NCBI GenBank assembly: GCA_019090765.1 | Contig: JAHRVJ010000058.1 | Location: 1 to 11,951 of the forward strand | Length of the DNA: 11,951 bases | From: Ilumatobacteraceae bacterium | GTDB taxonomy: Bacteria; Actinomycetota; Acidimicrobiia; Acidimicrobiales; Ilumatobacteraceae | Direction of reading: 5' to 3' | Part shown: positions 5,367 through 11,951 of the stretch, in pieces | How positions within the stretch are numbered: position 1 is the stretch's first letter | How the letters are laid out: every line of letters begins with the position of its first letter | Notes under the pieces: generated by a model | Told to the model about the DNA's origin: nothing | Seen by the model: the letters and a program-made list of their open reading frames with translations, nothing else | Databases searched by the model: none | Program-made: the position numbers and the translations under genes

Positions 5367-6926
5367 ATGACAGACACGGTCGCGCCAGTACCTGAGATGA
5401 CCCATCGCCAACGCCAGGTGATCATCATCGGGCTGATGACGGGGCTTCTGCTCGCGGCGCTCGATGGCACCATTGTGGCCACGGCGCTGCCGACGATCGT
5501 TGGCGAGTTCGGCGGGATCGATCGGTTGTCGTGGGTTGTCACCGCGTACCTGGTGGCGTCGACCACCAGCATGCCGCTCTTCGGGAAGATCTCGGACCTC
5601 TACGGACGGAAGCGGGTGTATCAGGCCGCGATCATCATCTTTATTGTTGCGTCGGTGTTGTGTGGCGCCTCGCAGAACATCGAGCAGCTGATTGCCTTCC
5701 GGGCGCTGCAGGGCATTGGCGGCGGCGGCCTCTTCGTGCTCACATTCACGATTGTTGGCGACATCGTTCCGGCCCGCGAGCGAGGCCGCTACCAAGGATA
5801 CTTGAGTAGCACCTTCGCCTTGGCGAGCGTGCTCGGTCCTTTGGCTGGAGGTTTCATTACCGACGAACTCTCATGGCGTTGGGTTTTCTATGTGAACCTC
5901 CCAGTTGGCATAGCGGCCCTTGTCGCCACGACAATCGTGCTGAAACTGCCCCGGATGCGGACTGATCACAGTCTTGATATCGCTGGTTCGGTGCTGCTCG
6001 TCACCTCGATCGTGGCTTGCCTTCTTGCCACTGTTTGGGCCAGTACCGAATACGGTTGGTCTGCCCCCTCGACAATCATTCTGTACCTCCTGTCGATACT
6101 GACTCTGGTTGCCTTTATCGCTCAGGAGCGACGTGCTCCGGAACCAGTACTTCCGCTGCGAATGTTCAATCGAGCCGGATTTGGTGCCTCTGTCCTCGTC
6201 TCGTTCCTTGCCGGAGCCGCGATGTTCGGATCGATTGTTTACCTTCCGCTGTTCTTCCAGGGGGTGCAAGGCAAAGGGGCCACGAATGCCGGACTCTTGC
6301 TCTTGCCGTTGATGCTCTCGCTGACGATGGGGTCGTTGGTTACCGGACGACTAACGACATACACCGGCCGCTATCGCATTTACCCCATTATTGGCACCCC
6401 GATTGCAACGTTGGGGCTCTACTTGCTCTCGACGATCGAACCGTCAACGTCTCGGCTCGAATCGGGTGTGTACATGGTGATCATGGGGTTCGGCATCGGC
6501 ATGGTGCTGCCGGTCCTCACGTTGGCGATCCAGAACACCGTTGAAGCGCGCGACCTCGGGGCTGGCACGGCTGCCGCGAACTTCTTCCGCACCCTGGGCG
6601 GCACCCTCGGTGTTGCGATCCTCGGAACGATCCTCAACAGTCAGCTCAACTCCGGCCTCGACGAACAACTTGCCGGAATCGAGCTACCGGGTGGGGTGGC
6701 TCCTGCCGATCTCGCCCAAGATCCCACGGGCATTGCTTCGCTACCCGACACTCTCCGCGACGCGGTCACATTTGCCCTGTCCGACGCAGTGACATTCGCG
6801 TTCCTGATCGCGGCATTCGTCATGCTTGCGGCATTCGTGGTGTCGTTCTTCATTCGTGAGGTCGAGCTGAAATCGGCTTCGACGACTACCACCATGTCTG
6901 AGCAGCCAGCCGAACCTAGTTCGTAG
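5367..6926 (+). CDS. DHA2-family MFS exporter (EmrB/QacA type)
   Basis: A 519-residue, 14-TM drug:proton antiporter-like inner-membrane protein with all family motifs intact. Motif D1 in TM1 is LDGTIVATALPTI (32-44) with acidic D33. Motif A is GKISDLYGRKRV (73-84), motif B RALQGIGGGGL (112-122) and motif C VLGPLAGGF (155-163). A charged tail after the last TM (from about 497) is rich in Ser/Thr. The start ATG 5367 has an excellent AAGGGGGA (5352-5359) 7 bases upstream, stronger than any other site in this operon, so this exporter may be the best-translated product. It follows the TetR gene by 28 bases without a visible separate promoter. Substrate unknown; efflux of a hydrophobic or toxic compound is the family role. 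Its 3' end overlaps the convergent ABC ATPase gene by 11 bp. Confidence 0.92.
   Translation: MTDTVAPVPEMTHRQRQVIIIGLMTGLLLAALDGTIVATALPTIVGEFGGIDRLSWVVTAYLVASTTSMPLFGKISDLYGRKRVYQAAIIIFIVASVLCGASQNIEQLIAFRALQGIGGGGLFVLTFTIVGDIVPARERGRYQGYLSSTFALASVLGPLAGGFITDELSWRWVFYVNLPVGIAALVATTIVLKLPRMRTDHSLDIAGSVLLVTSIVACLLATVWASTEYGWSAPSTIILYLLSILTLVAFIAQERRAPEPVLPLRMFNRAGFGASVLVSFLAGAAMFGSIVYLPLFFQGVQGKGATNAGLLLLPLMLSLTMGSLVTGRLTTYTGRYRIYPIIGTPIATLGLYLLSTIEPSTSRLESGVYMVIMGFGIGMVLPVLTLAIQNTVEARDLGAGTAAANFFRTLGGTLGVAILGTILNSQLNSGLDEQLAGIELPGGVAPADLAQDPTGIASLPDTLRDAVTFALSDAVTFAFLIAAFVMLAAFVVSFFIREVELKSASTTTTMSEQPAEPSS
6911..6923. repeat. Small inverted repeat across overlapping convergent gene ends
   Basis: CGAAC-cta-GTTCG: perfect 5-bp arms and a 3-base loop. 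The loop is the stop codon of the leftward ATPase gene, and the rightward exporter's stop begins one base after the right arm. There is no T-run on either side, so it is at best a weak bidirectional transcription barrier. No other terminator candidate was seen between these converging operons. Confidence 0.3.
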
Positions 6927-7929
6927 GATTAGCAGAGACTTGTACTTCGACCGGGTGATGACACGCAACGAAATGATCGGTCCCGACCGGTCGTAGTTGT
7001 GGTTCCTCGGCGGAGCACACATCGTCGGCGTACGAGCAGCGGGGGTGGAACCTGCAGCCGCTTGGCGGGTCGACAGGTGACGGCGGCTCGCCGATTACTT
7101 GGCTTGCCGCGTGGTCAGCATTGGGGTCGGGTTCAGGGATCGAGTCGAGTAACAGGTTGGTATACGGATGTGCAGGCTGGGCGTAGAGGTCGTCGCTCGA
7201 CGCCACTTCACAGAGTTTGCCGAGGTACATAACAGCGACTCTGTCACTGATATTCTTAACGACTGCCAGGTCATGGGCGATGAACACCAGGGTTAGGCCG
7301 TACGTTTCCTTCAGATCTTCAAGCAGGTTGAGTACTTGAGCCTGCACGCTCACATCTAGGGCAGATACAGGTTCGTCACAGATGATCAGAGTGGGGTCGA
7401 GTACGAGCGCCCTGGCAATGGATATCCGTTGGCATTGGCCACCTGAGAACTGATGCGGCCTGCTCTCGGCAGCCCGTTTCGGGTCGATCCCCACCGACTC
7501 AAGAATCTCATCAACGAGTTTCAAACGTTCGTCCTTGGTGCCTTTGCCCCAGATCGCAAGTGGTTCGAGCACGCTGTCGCGTACTGTGCGCCGGGGGTTG
7601 AGTGATGAGATCGGATCTTGGAAGATCATTTGCACCCGCGTACGAGCCTCGCGGAGTTCAGCGTTTCCGAGCTCTGTGAGGTCGGATCCCTCAAATTCGA
7701 CAACACCAGAGTTGGGTCGTGGGATCTGCATGACTGCGCGTCCCGTAGTGCTCTTGCCGCAGCCCGACTCGCCAACAATGCCGAGCGTCTCGCCGCGTAG
7801 CACGTCAAAGCTGATCCCTGACACGGCCTTCACCGTGGCGTGACGCGACACCCCAAATTCGACAACCAAATCCTTCACGCTGAGCACGCGGTCGCCGTCT
7901 CGAAGATGAGCGTGTCCGGTACCGGCCAT
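6916..7929 (-). CDS. Peptide/nickel-type ABC importer ATPase, DppF/OppF-like
   Basis: A 337-residue ATPase of the peptide/nickel (PepT) importer family, last gene of the operon. Walker A GESGCGKST is at 53-61, Q-loop FQDP at 103-106 (Q104), signature FSGGQCQRISIARAL at 161-175, Walker B LIICDEP at 181-187 and the switch histidine H219 in AHD. The C-terminal oligopeptide-ABC domain, GCRFHPRCSYADDVCSAEEP (291-310) plus H325-region CHHP, holds four cysteines (C292, C298, C305, C323). Equivalent cysteines bind a [4Fe-4S] cluster in structurally studied Dpp/Opp ATPases. Codon order places a cysteine where RQR is common in the signature (QCQ). ATG 7929 shares one base with the stop of the D-type ATPase gene (TGATG), so the two subunits are translationally coupled, as expected for a heterodimer. 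It pairs with that subunit to power import. Confidence 0.92.
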   Translation of the reverse strand: MAGTGHAHLRDGDRVLSVKDLVVEFGVSRHATVKAVSGISFDVLRGETLGIVGESGCGKSTTGRAVMQIPRPNSGVVEFEGSDLTELGNAELREARTRVQMIFQDPISSLNPRRTVRDSVLEPLAIWGKGTKDERLKLVDEILESVGIDPKRAAESRPHQFSGGQCQRISIARALVLDPTLIICDEPVSALDVSVQAQVLNLLEDLKETYGLTLVFIAHDLAVVKNISDRVAVMYLGKLCEVASSDDLYAQPAHPYTNLLLDSIPEPDPNADHAASQVIGEPPSPVDPPSGCRFHPRCSYADDVCSAEEPQLRPVGTDHFVACHHPVEVQVSANPTN

Positions 7930-9020
7930 CAGATTGTCGCCCCTGCATCGACCCGCGGGTCTCCGGCGGCGCGAAGCTCGGCGTCGCGGGCTTCGAACTC
8001 AGGCGAGCCCACCGGATACCAACAAGCGTAGTAATGGTCGGGGTCGTCAGCGACGGCGAGCGGCGGTTCTTCGTCGTGGCAGCGGTCCTGCGCATAGGCA
8101 CAGCGCGGCGCGAATCGACAGCCATCTGGCGGGTTGACAAGGTCAGGAGGACGGCCCGGAATTGTGGCGAGGCGGGTGTGGCTGGGATTGTCTAGCTTGG
8201 GGATGCTGCGCATCAACGACTTCGTGTAGGGCATTTTCATATTGGCAAAAAGCGTCCGCGTAGGTGCGCGCTCAACGAGTTTGCCGCCGTACATCACCGC
8301 CACATGATCGGTATGGCCCGCGACGACCCCGAGGTCGTGCGTTACGAGGATCACCGACATGTTGCGGTCGGTGCGCTGTTCGTTGATCACATCGAGAATC
8401 TGAGACTGCACGGTTACGTCGAGCGCTGTGGTTGGCTCATCAGCGAAGAGCACGGTTGGGCCGCAAGCCAATGCGATGGCAATCATCACGCGTTGGCGCA
8501 TGCCGCCCGACAATTCGTGGGGATACTGGTTAAGACGCTGCTCCGCTTCGGGGATGTGCACGTCCTTGAGTAGGCGGACCGCCGTTGCCTTGGCATGGGA
8601 GCGGTTCATGTTCAGATGCAGCTTCAGGGGTTCGGTGATCTGCTTGCCGATCTTCATCAGCGGATTGAGGGAGTTCAGAGGGTTCTGGAAGACCATCGCC
8701 ATTTCGGCTCCCCACAGATGGCGCATTCGCTTGGCTGGCAGGTCGAGGATTTCCGTGCCCGCGAACCTGACCGAGCCACTCCGGATCGCGGCCGCTGGTA
8801 GGAGGCCCATAATCGAGCGGCTTAGAACGGTTTTGCCTGACCCGGATTCGCCGACAATTCCGAGCGACTCGCCGCGCTTGATCGACAAGGAAACGCCATC
8901 TACTGCACGCACCACGCCGCGCTCTGTGGGAAAGTGTGTAGAAAGGTTGTCGACCACCAGCAGCGGTTCAGTTGCTTCCGCCCGGGAAATCTGGACGCTA
9001 CCTGTTTCGCGTGAGGTCAC
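7929..9020 (-). CDS. Peptide/nickel-type ABC importer ATPase, DppD/OppD-like
   Basis: A 363-residue ATPase partner of the F-type subunit. Walker A GESGSGKT is at 57-64, Q-loop FQNP at 111-114, signature LSGGMRQRV at 170-178, Walker B VLFADEP at 190-196, and the switch histidine H228 in THD. SGGMRQRVMIA is the form typical of D subunits, against SGGQ in F subunits. The C-terminal domain DGCRFAPRCAYAQDRC (299-314) and YYACWYP (330-336) gives four cysteines (301, 307, 314, 333), the expected [4Fe-4S] ligands. The chosen start is GTG 9020, overlapping the permease stop by 4 bases (GTGA). Extending the frame upstream to 9179 would run 53 residues inside the permease gene with an Arg/Pro-rich sequence unlike the family, so it was rejected. 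A tail past the cysteines (337-363) is rich in Ala, Asp, Glu and Arg. Confidence 0.92.
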   Translation of the reverse strand: MTSRETGSVQISRAEATEPLLVVDNLSTHFPTERGVVRAVDGVSLSIKRGESLGIVGESGSGKTVLSRSIMGLLPAAAIRSGSVRFAGTEILDLPAKRMRHLWGAEMAMVFQNPLNSLNPLMKIGKQITEPLKLHLNMNRSHAKATAVRLLKDVHIPEAEQRLNQYPHELSGGMRQRVMIAIALACGPTVLFADEPTTALDVTVQSQILDVINEQRTDRNMSVILVTHDLGVVAGHTDHVAVMYGGKLVERAPTRTLFANMKMPYTKSLMRSIPKLDNPSHTRLATIPGRPPDLVNPPDGCRFAPRCAYAQDRCHDEEPPLAVADDPDHYYACWYPVGSPEFEARDAELRAAGDPRVDAGATI

Positions 9021-9961
9021 AGCGCTGTCTCTTTTACGTCGAAGTAATCGCGTAGGCGGTCGCCCGCAAAGTTGAGCGCCAGGACGGTCAAGAACAGAAC
9101 GATGATCGGGGCCATTGAGATCCATGGAGCATCTTCGAGGCTTCTTGTGCCGGCACCCGTGAGGATCAGCTTGCCCCACGTCGCACCCTTTTCTACCGAC
9201 AGTCCGAGGAAGGCGAGTGAACCTTCGGCAACGATTGCGATCGCCATTCCCAGAAGCGCGAGGGCGGCCATTGGTATCACAACGTTGGGCAACAGTTCAC
9301 GAACGATGATTCGGGGGTGCTTCGCCCCGAGCGACTTTGCGGCGAGCACAAACTCGCGGTCGGCGAATGAAATTGTTGTTGCGCGTGCCACCCGCCCAAC
9401 TGGGGCGACACTCAGAACTCCAAGCACGAAGGAGATCGTGAACAGCGTCCGATCCATCAGGGAAGTGATGAGGATTGCCAGAATCAGGGCTGGGAAGGAC
9501 AGCAACACGAGGAAGATGAATGACACAACGGAATCCCACCGTCGACGGAAGTACCCGGCCATCATTCCCATCGACCCGCCAACCACCATTCCGAACGCGA
9601 TTGCTACGAACCCGACCGTGAGTGAGATCCGTGCCCCCCAGATTGTGCGGCTAAACATGTCGCGCGCGTCTTGATCGGAGCCGAACCAGAACTCTGAGGA
9701 AGGCGAGTAAGGGGGGCGTTCACCGGGTTGGATCAGGTTGGCATCGGGATCTTTGATCGGTAGCCAGGGCGCGAGGACCGCGGCCGTGACGATTGTCGCG
9801 ATCCACCCAATGGCAATCCAGAACCCAATCCCTAGGCGTCGCTTAGTTGCAGTCTCGGTATCACCTTCATCATGAAATGTTGAGGCGCCAGCAATCAGAG
9901 GCACCAGTGACTGGGCCTGTTCGTCAAGGTGGACATGATCGATGTCTTTCGGATCGTTCAC
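9017..9961 (-). CDS. Peptide/nickel-type ABC importer permease, DppC/OppC-like
   Basis: A 314-residue inner-membrane permease. The cytoplasmic N-terminus is about 44 residues and acidic, followed by TM1 (about 45-66). The periplasmic-facing FGSDQDARDMFSRTIWGARI (93-112) is the conserved C-subunit sequence. The EAA loop that docks the ATPase is REFVLAAKSLGAKHPRIIVR (202-221), and FLGLSV (251-256) is the usual segment before the last TM part. Start is GTG 9961; GAGG lies about 9 bases upstream, overlapping the end of the B permease gene, whose stop is 10 bp away. The next gene's GTG overlaps this gene's stop. Together with the B subunit it forms the transmembrane channel. The substrate could be di/oligopeptide, nickel chelate or another solute; permeases do not reveal it. 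Confidence 0.92.
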   Translation of the reverse strand: MNDPKDIDHVHLDEQAQSLVPLIAGASTFHDEGDTETATKRRLGIGFWIAIGWIATIVTAAVLAPWLPIKDPDANLIQPGERPPYSPSSEFWFGSDQDARDMFSRTIWGARISLTVGFVAIAFGMVVGGSMGMMAGYFRRRWDSVVSFIFLVLLSFPALILAILITSLMDRTLFTISFVLGVLSVAPVGRVARATTISFADREFVLAAKSLGAKHPRIIVRELLPNVVIPMAALALLGMAIAIVAEGSLAFLGLSVEKGATWGKLILTGAGTRSLEDAPWISMAPIIVLFLTVLALNFAGDRLRDYFDVKETAL

Positions 9962-9971
9962 ACGGATCGCC

Positions 9972-10931
9972 TCATGAAGAACGCACTCGTGGATCGATCA
10001 GGGAGTAAATCAAGTCGACAATCAGATTGAGAATTACAAACGCGAACGCGATAATCATCACGATTGCCAGAACGACCGGGAAGTCCTCACGCAGAATTGC
10101 CTCGACAATTGCCCGACCCAGGCCGGGAATCAAGAAGATCTGTTCGACAACCAGCGCCCCGCCGATAAGCGCCCCCGTGTTGATTGCGAAGATTGTCACG
10201 AAAGAGAACAGCGATGACCGCAAGGCGTGCTTGAACAAAACAGACCGTCGCGAAACCCCTTTAGAACGCGCGGTGAGAATGAAGTCTTCTTGCAGCGTAG
10301 TGATCAGGTCGGTACGGAGTAGGCGCTGGTAAATGGCGGCTGCTGGCAGCGCGAGCGTGATTGCTGGCAGCAACATCTGGAAGGAACGTTCCCAGAAAGT
10401 GTCGTTGGTCACGTACGCCAACGGGAAGATGCTGAGTTTGATGGATAGTGCCCATTTGAGCATGACTGCTAAGGCGAAACTGGGTATGGCGATAAAGAGG
10501 AAGCTCGTGATAGTCGAGGCCCGGTCGACCTTCGAATTCGGGCGCGATGCTGTCCATAGTGCCCACGGAATCGCGATGAGCGCTGCCAGCACCTGGGCCA
10601 TCACCAGTAGTTGAAGCGTTCTTGGTAGCCGCTCCGAGATCAGGTCGCGCACTGGAGGCTCGCCATCCTCACTGAACTGCACGCCAAAGTCCCCCGTGAC
10701 GAAATCGCCGAGCCACAGAGCCCAACGGATCGGGAGGGGGTCGTCGAGGTTGTACTGTTCCTCGGCCGCTTGGATCAGCTCGACACTTTCTGGGTTGTCA
10801 ACATCCAGGGCCACGGGGCCCAGGATGTTGAACAGCGGATCACCCAGAATGTTCATCGCGCCAAATGCGAGCGCGCTCACAGTGAGAAGTAGCAGTACGG
10901 ACGTTCCCAGCCGTGTCAACCAGTATCTCAT
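9972..10931 (-). CDS. Peptide/nickel-type ABC importer permease, DppB/OppB-like
   Basis: A 319-residue inner-membrane permease. The N-terminal MRYWLTRLGTSVLLLLTVSAL is the typical B-subunit opening with TM1. A large extracytoplasmic loop (about 30-95) contains the LGDFVTGDFGVQF segment (74-86) that is characteristic of DppB proteins (usually …GDLGxS). The EAA loop is EDFILTARSKGVSRRSVLFK (215-234), and EQIFLIPGLGRAIVEAI (263-279) is the family's final conserved block. ATG 10931 follows the binding-protein stop by 27 bp; I see only a weak ribosome site there (CAGGG, about 16 bases away), so it may depend on readthrough from the gene before it. The stop is followed after 10 bp by the C permease. 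Confidence 0.92.
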   Translation of the reverse strand: MRYWLTRLGTSVLLLLTVSALAFGAMNILGDPLFNILGPVALDVDNPESVELIQAAEEQYNLDDPLPIRWALWLGDFVTGDFGVQFSEDGEPPVRDLISERLPRTLQLLVMAQVLAALIAIPWALWTASRPNSKVDRASTITSFLFIAIPSFALAVMLKWALSIKLSIFPLAYVTNDTFWERSFQMLLPAITLALPAAAIYQRLLRTDLITTLQEDFILTARSKGVSRRSVLFKHALRSSLFSFVTIFAINTGALIGGALVVEQIFLIPGLGRAIVEAILREDFPVVLAIVMIIAFAFVILNLIVDLIYSLIDPRVRSS

Positions 10932-10958
10932 CGTGCGAGTGTCAGGAACCCTGGTGGC

Positions 10959-11951
10959 CTATTCTGACAGCCAAACTGAACTCACCCAAGTGCCGCCGCG
11001 GGTGGTGCAACGTAACGGAGTGCCTTCTGGCGTCGTGTGATCGCACATGCCGTGCACGTTTTCGGCAAATGCGTTATCCCATTTGATGTGGTCCAAGAAG
11101 ACGTAGGTGTAGGAGTCGTGCATGTCCTGAACGACGCTCTGCCATGCCGGAATGCGGTCTTCTCGCTCGGTCGATGCCAGTGCCTCGTTGATTGATGCAT
11201 CGCGTGCCTCGGAGCAGTAGCGAGGGAAGTTGAGCGAGATGGCGCCAATTGATGAGCAGATCAGGTAGACACGATCGATCGCTGGTTCCACTTCACCGAG
11301 TTGATTCCATGACACCACGTTGTATTGGCCAATGATCGAATCGGAAATGCTCTGGTCGTTGGGTGGCCGGTCGAAGGTGACGTTGAAGAATTCCTTCCAG
11401 CCCTGATCGAACAGGTCGGCAGCACGGTCATTGACCACCGATGGAGCAGCGACTTGGTACTCCATATTGATCTTGCCATCGGTGCAAGCCGGTGTTCCGA
11501 GTATTGGGTTCTCCTCAGCCCCGCGCTCGGCGCAGTAGTCAGCGACCAGAGCCGCGACCAGCTCGGGCATGTCGCCTTCCTGAGTTACATCGGGGTTGTA
11601 GTAGATGCTCTCGGGGATAAACATCTGATCAGCGGGGCGTGCCAGCCCGAGACCGATGAGAGTGCGGTAGTTCTCCAACGGAGTTGCAAAGGTCAGCGCT
11701 TGGCGAGCACGCAGGTCGTTGAACGGTGGTACTTCCGAATTCAGCATGAGGAAGTTCTCTTCGCCGGTTTCGTCAAGGACGTTCTGGATGTCGCCGGCTT
11801 TGGTGAGCTCGTCGACTGACGTCGGTGAGAGCGTGTGCATAGCCTGTAGATCGCCAGAGAAGAGCAGGTCAGTGCGGGTTTCGGTGTCAGTGACTATTAC
11901 GAACTCGACAGCATCGAGGAAGACCTCGCCACCCCACCAGTCGTCGTTACG
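10959..11951 (-). CDS. Extracytoplasmic solute-binding protein family 5, C-terminal part (cut by right edge)
   Basis: The last 330 residues of the importer's binding protein; the frame is open to the edge, so the signal peptide and N-terminal lobe are missing (whole family members are about 500-600 residues). Family blocks visible, numbered from the edge: RNDDWWGGEVFLDAVEFVIV (1-20) with LFSGDLQAM (30-38), the classic NpdYWgG…sGe.Da pattern, then PPFNDLRARQALTFAT (75-90), the FxDxRVRQAL motif. The end, WVSSVWLSE, is a normal C-terminus. Six cysteines occur in three close pairs (140/156, 232/246, 303/315), consistent with disulfides in an exported protein. It delivers solute to the B/C permeases encoded just downstream. 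The substrate is probably a peptide or another oligomeric or chelated solute; the ligand pocket cannot be assigned from this fragment. Confidence 0.9.
   Translation of the reverse strand, partial: RNDDWWGGEVFLDAVEFVIVTDTETRTDLLFSGDLQAMHTLSPTSVDELTKAGDIQNVLDETGEENFLMLNSEVPPFNDLRARQALTFATPLENYRTLIGLGLARPADQMFIPESIYYNPDVTQEGDMPELVAALVADYCAERGAEENPILGTPACTDGKINMEYQVAAPSVVNDRAADLFDQGWKEFFNVTFDRPPNDQSISDSIIGQYNVVSWNQLGEVEPAIDRVYLICSSIGAISLNFPRYCSEARDASINEALASTEREDRIPAWQSVVQDMHDSYTYVFLDHIKWDNAFAENVHGMCDHTTPEGTPLRCTTRGGTWVSSVWLSE

Noticed and set aside
6759..6800. Repeated DAVTFA in the DHA2 exporter (period 8 residues)
   Set aside because: The two copies differ at several third codon positions and lie just before the last TM helix, where alternating Ala/Val/Phe is normal; no sign of a recent tandem duplication.
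7411..7449. QCQ in place of RQR in the F-type ATPase signature
   Set aside because: This position after SGGQ tolerates substitutions and all catalytic motifs are intact, so loss of function is not supported.
9021..9179. Upstream extension of the D-type ATPase to 9179
   Set aside because: The extra 53 residues lie inside the C permease gene and are Arg/Pro-rich and unlike the family; GTG 9020 gives the usual GTGA coupling.
1..11951. Mobile elements, CRISPR, tRNA or rRNA genes, riboswitches
   Set aside because: No transposase or integrase frames, no regularly spaced repeats, and no tRNA-like cloverleaf or rRNA sequence were recognised; nearly all sequence is accounted for by coding regions.

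Overview
The window looks chromosomal and actinobacterial. It is roughly 60% GC by eye, uses GTG starts freely, and its gene families (cytochrome P450, PaaI-type hotdog thioesterases, a long nitronate monooxygenase-like flavoprotein, DHA2 exporters) are typical of actinobacterial lipid, steroid or xenobiotic loci. Acidimicrobiia or a relative is possible, but the sequence alone does not settle it. No tRNA, rRNA, insertion sequence or CRISPR array was seen.

Left part (1-2310): a cytochrome P450 gene, cut by the left edge, runs leftward. It diverges from a rightward pair encoding a 143-residue hotdog thioesterase and a flavin-dependent nitronate monooxygenase-like enzyme. The shared upstream region (648-749) holds a good sigma70-type promoter and two small palindromes, one of them on the -35 box.

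Middle part (2311-6926): after a 112-bp regulatory gap with a tandem 8-bp repeat and a nested inverted repeat, four genes run rightward with little or no spacing: a 14-TM MFS transporter with degenerate motifs, a second hotdog thioesterase with a long N-terminal extension, a TetR regulator, and a canonical 14-TM DHA2 exporter. The likely logic is a TetR-controlled module that handles a hydrophobic or CoA-linked compound. The P450 and flavoenzyme would oxidise it, the thioesterases release acids from CoA, and the transporters move substrate or product. The substrate is not visible in the sequence.

Right part (6916-11951): a leftward peptide/nickel-family ABC importer operon in the order solute-binding protein (cut by the right edge), permease B, permease C, ATPase D, ATPase F. 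The last three genes are packed by a 10-bp gap, a 4-base overlap and a 1-base overlap. This operon converges on the DHA2 exporter gene, and the two 3' ends overlap by 11 bp inside a small inverted repeat that carries both stop codons.

The most noteworthy points are the paired regulatory regions, which share short elements in a different order; the exporter-like MFS protein that lacks the hallmark DHA2 motifs; the extended thioesterase co-translated with it; and three closely spaced cysteine pairs in the binding protein.
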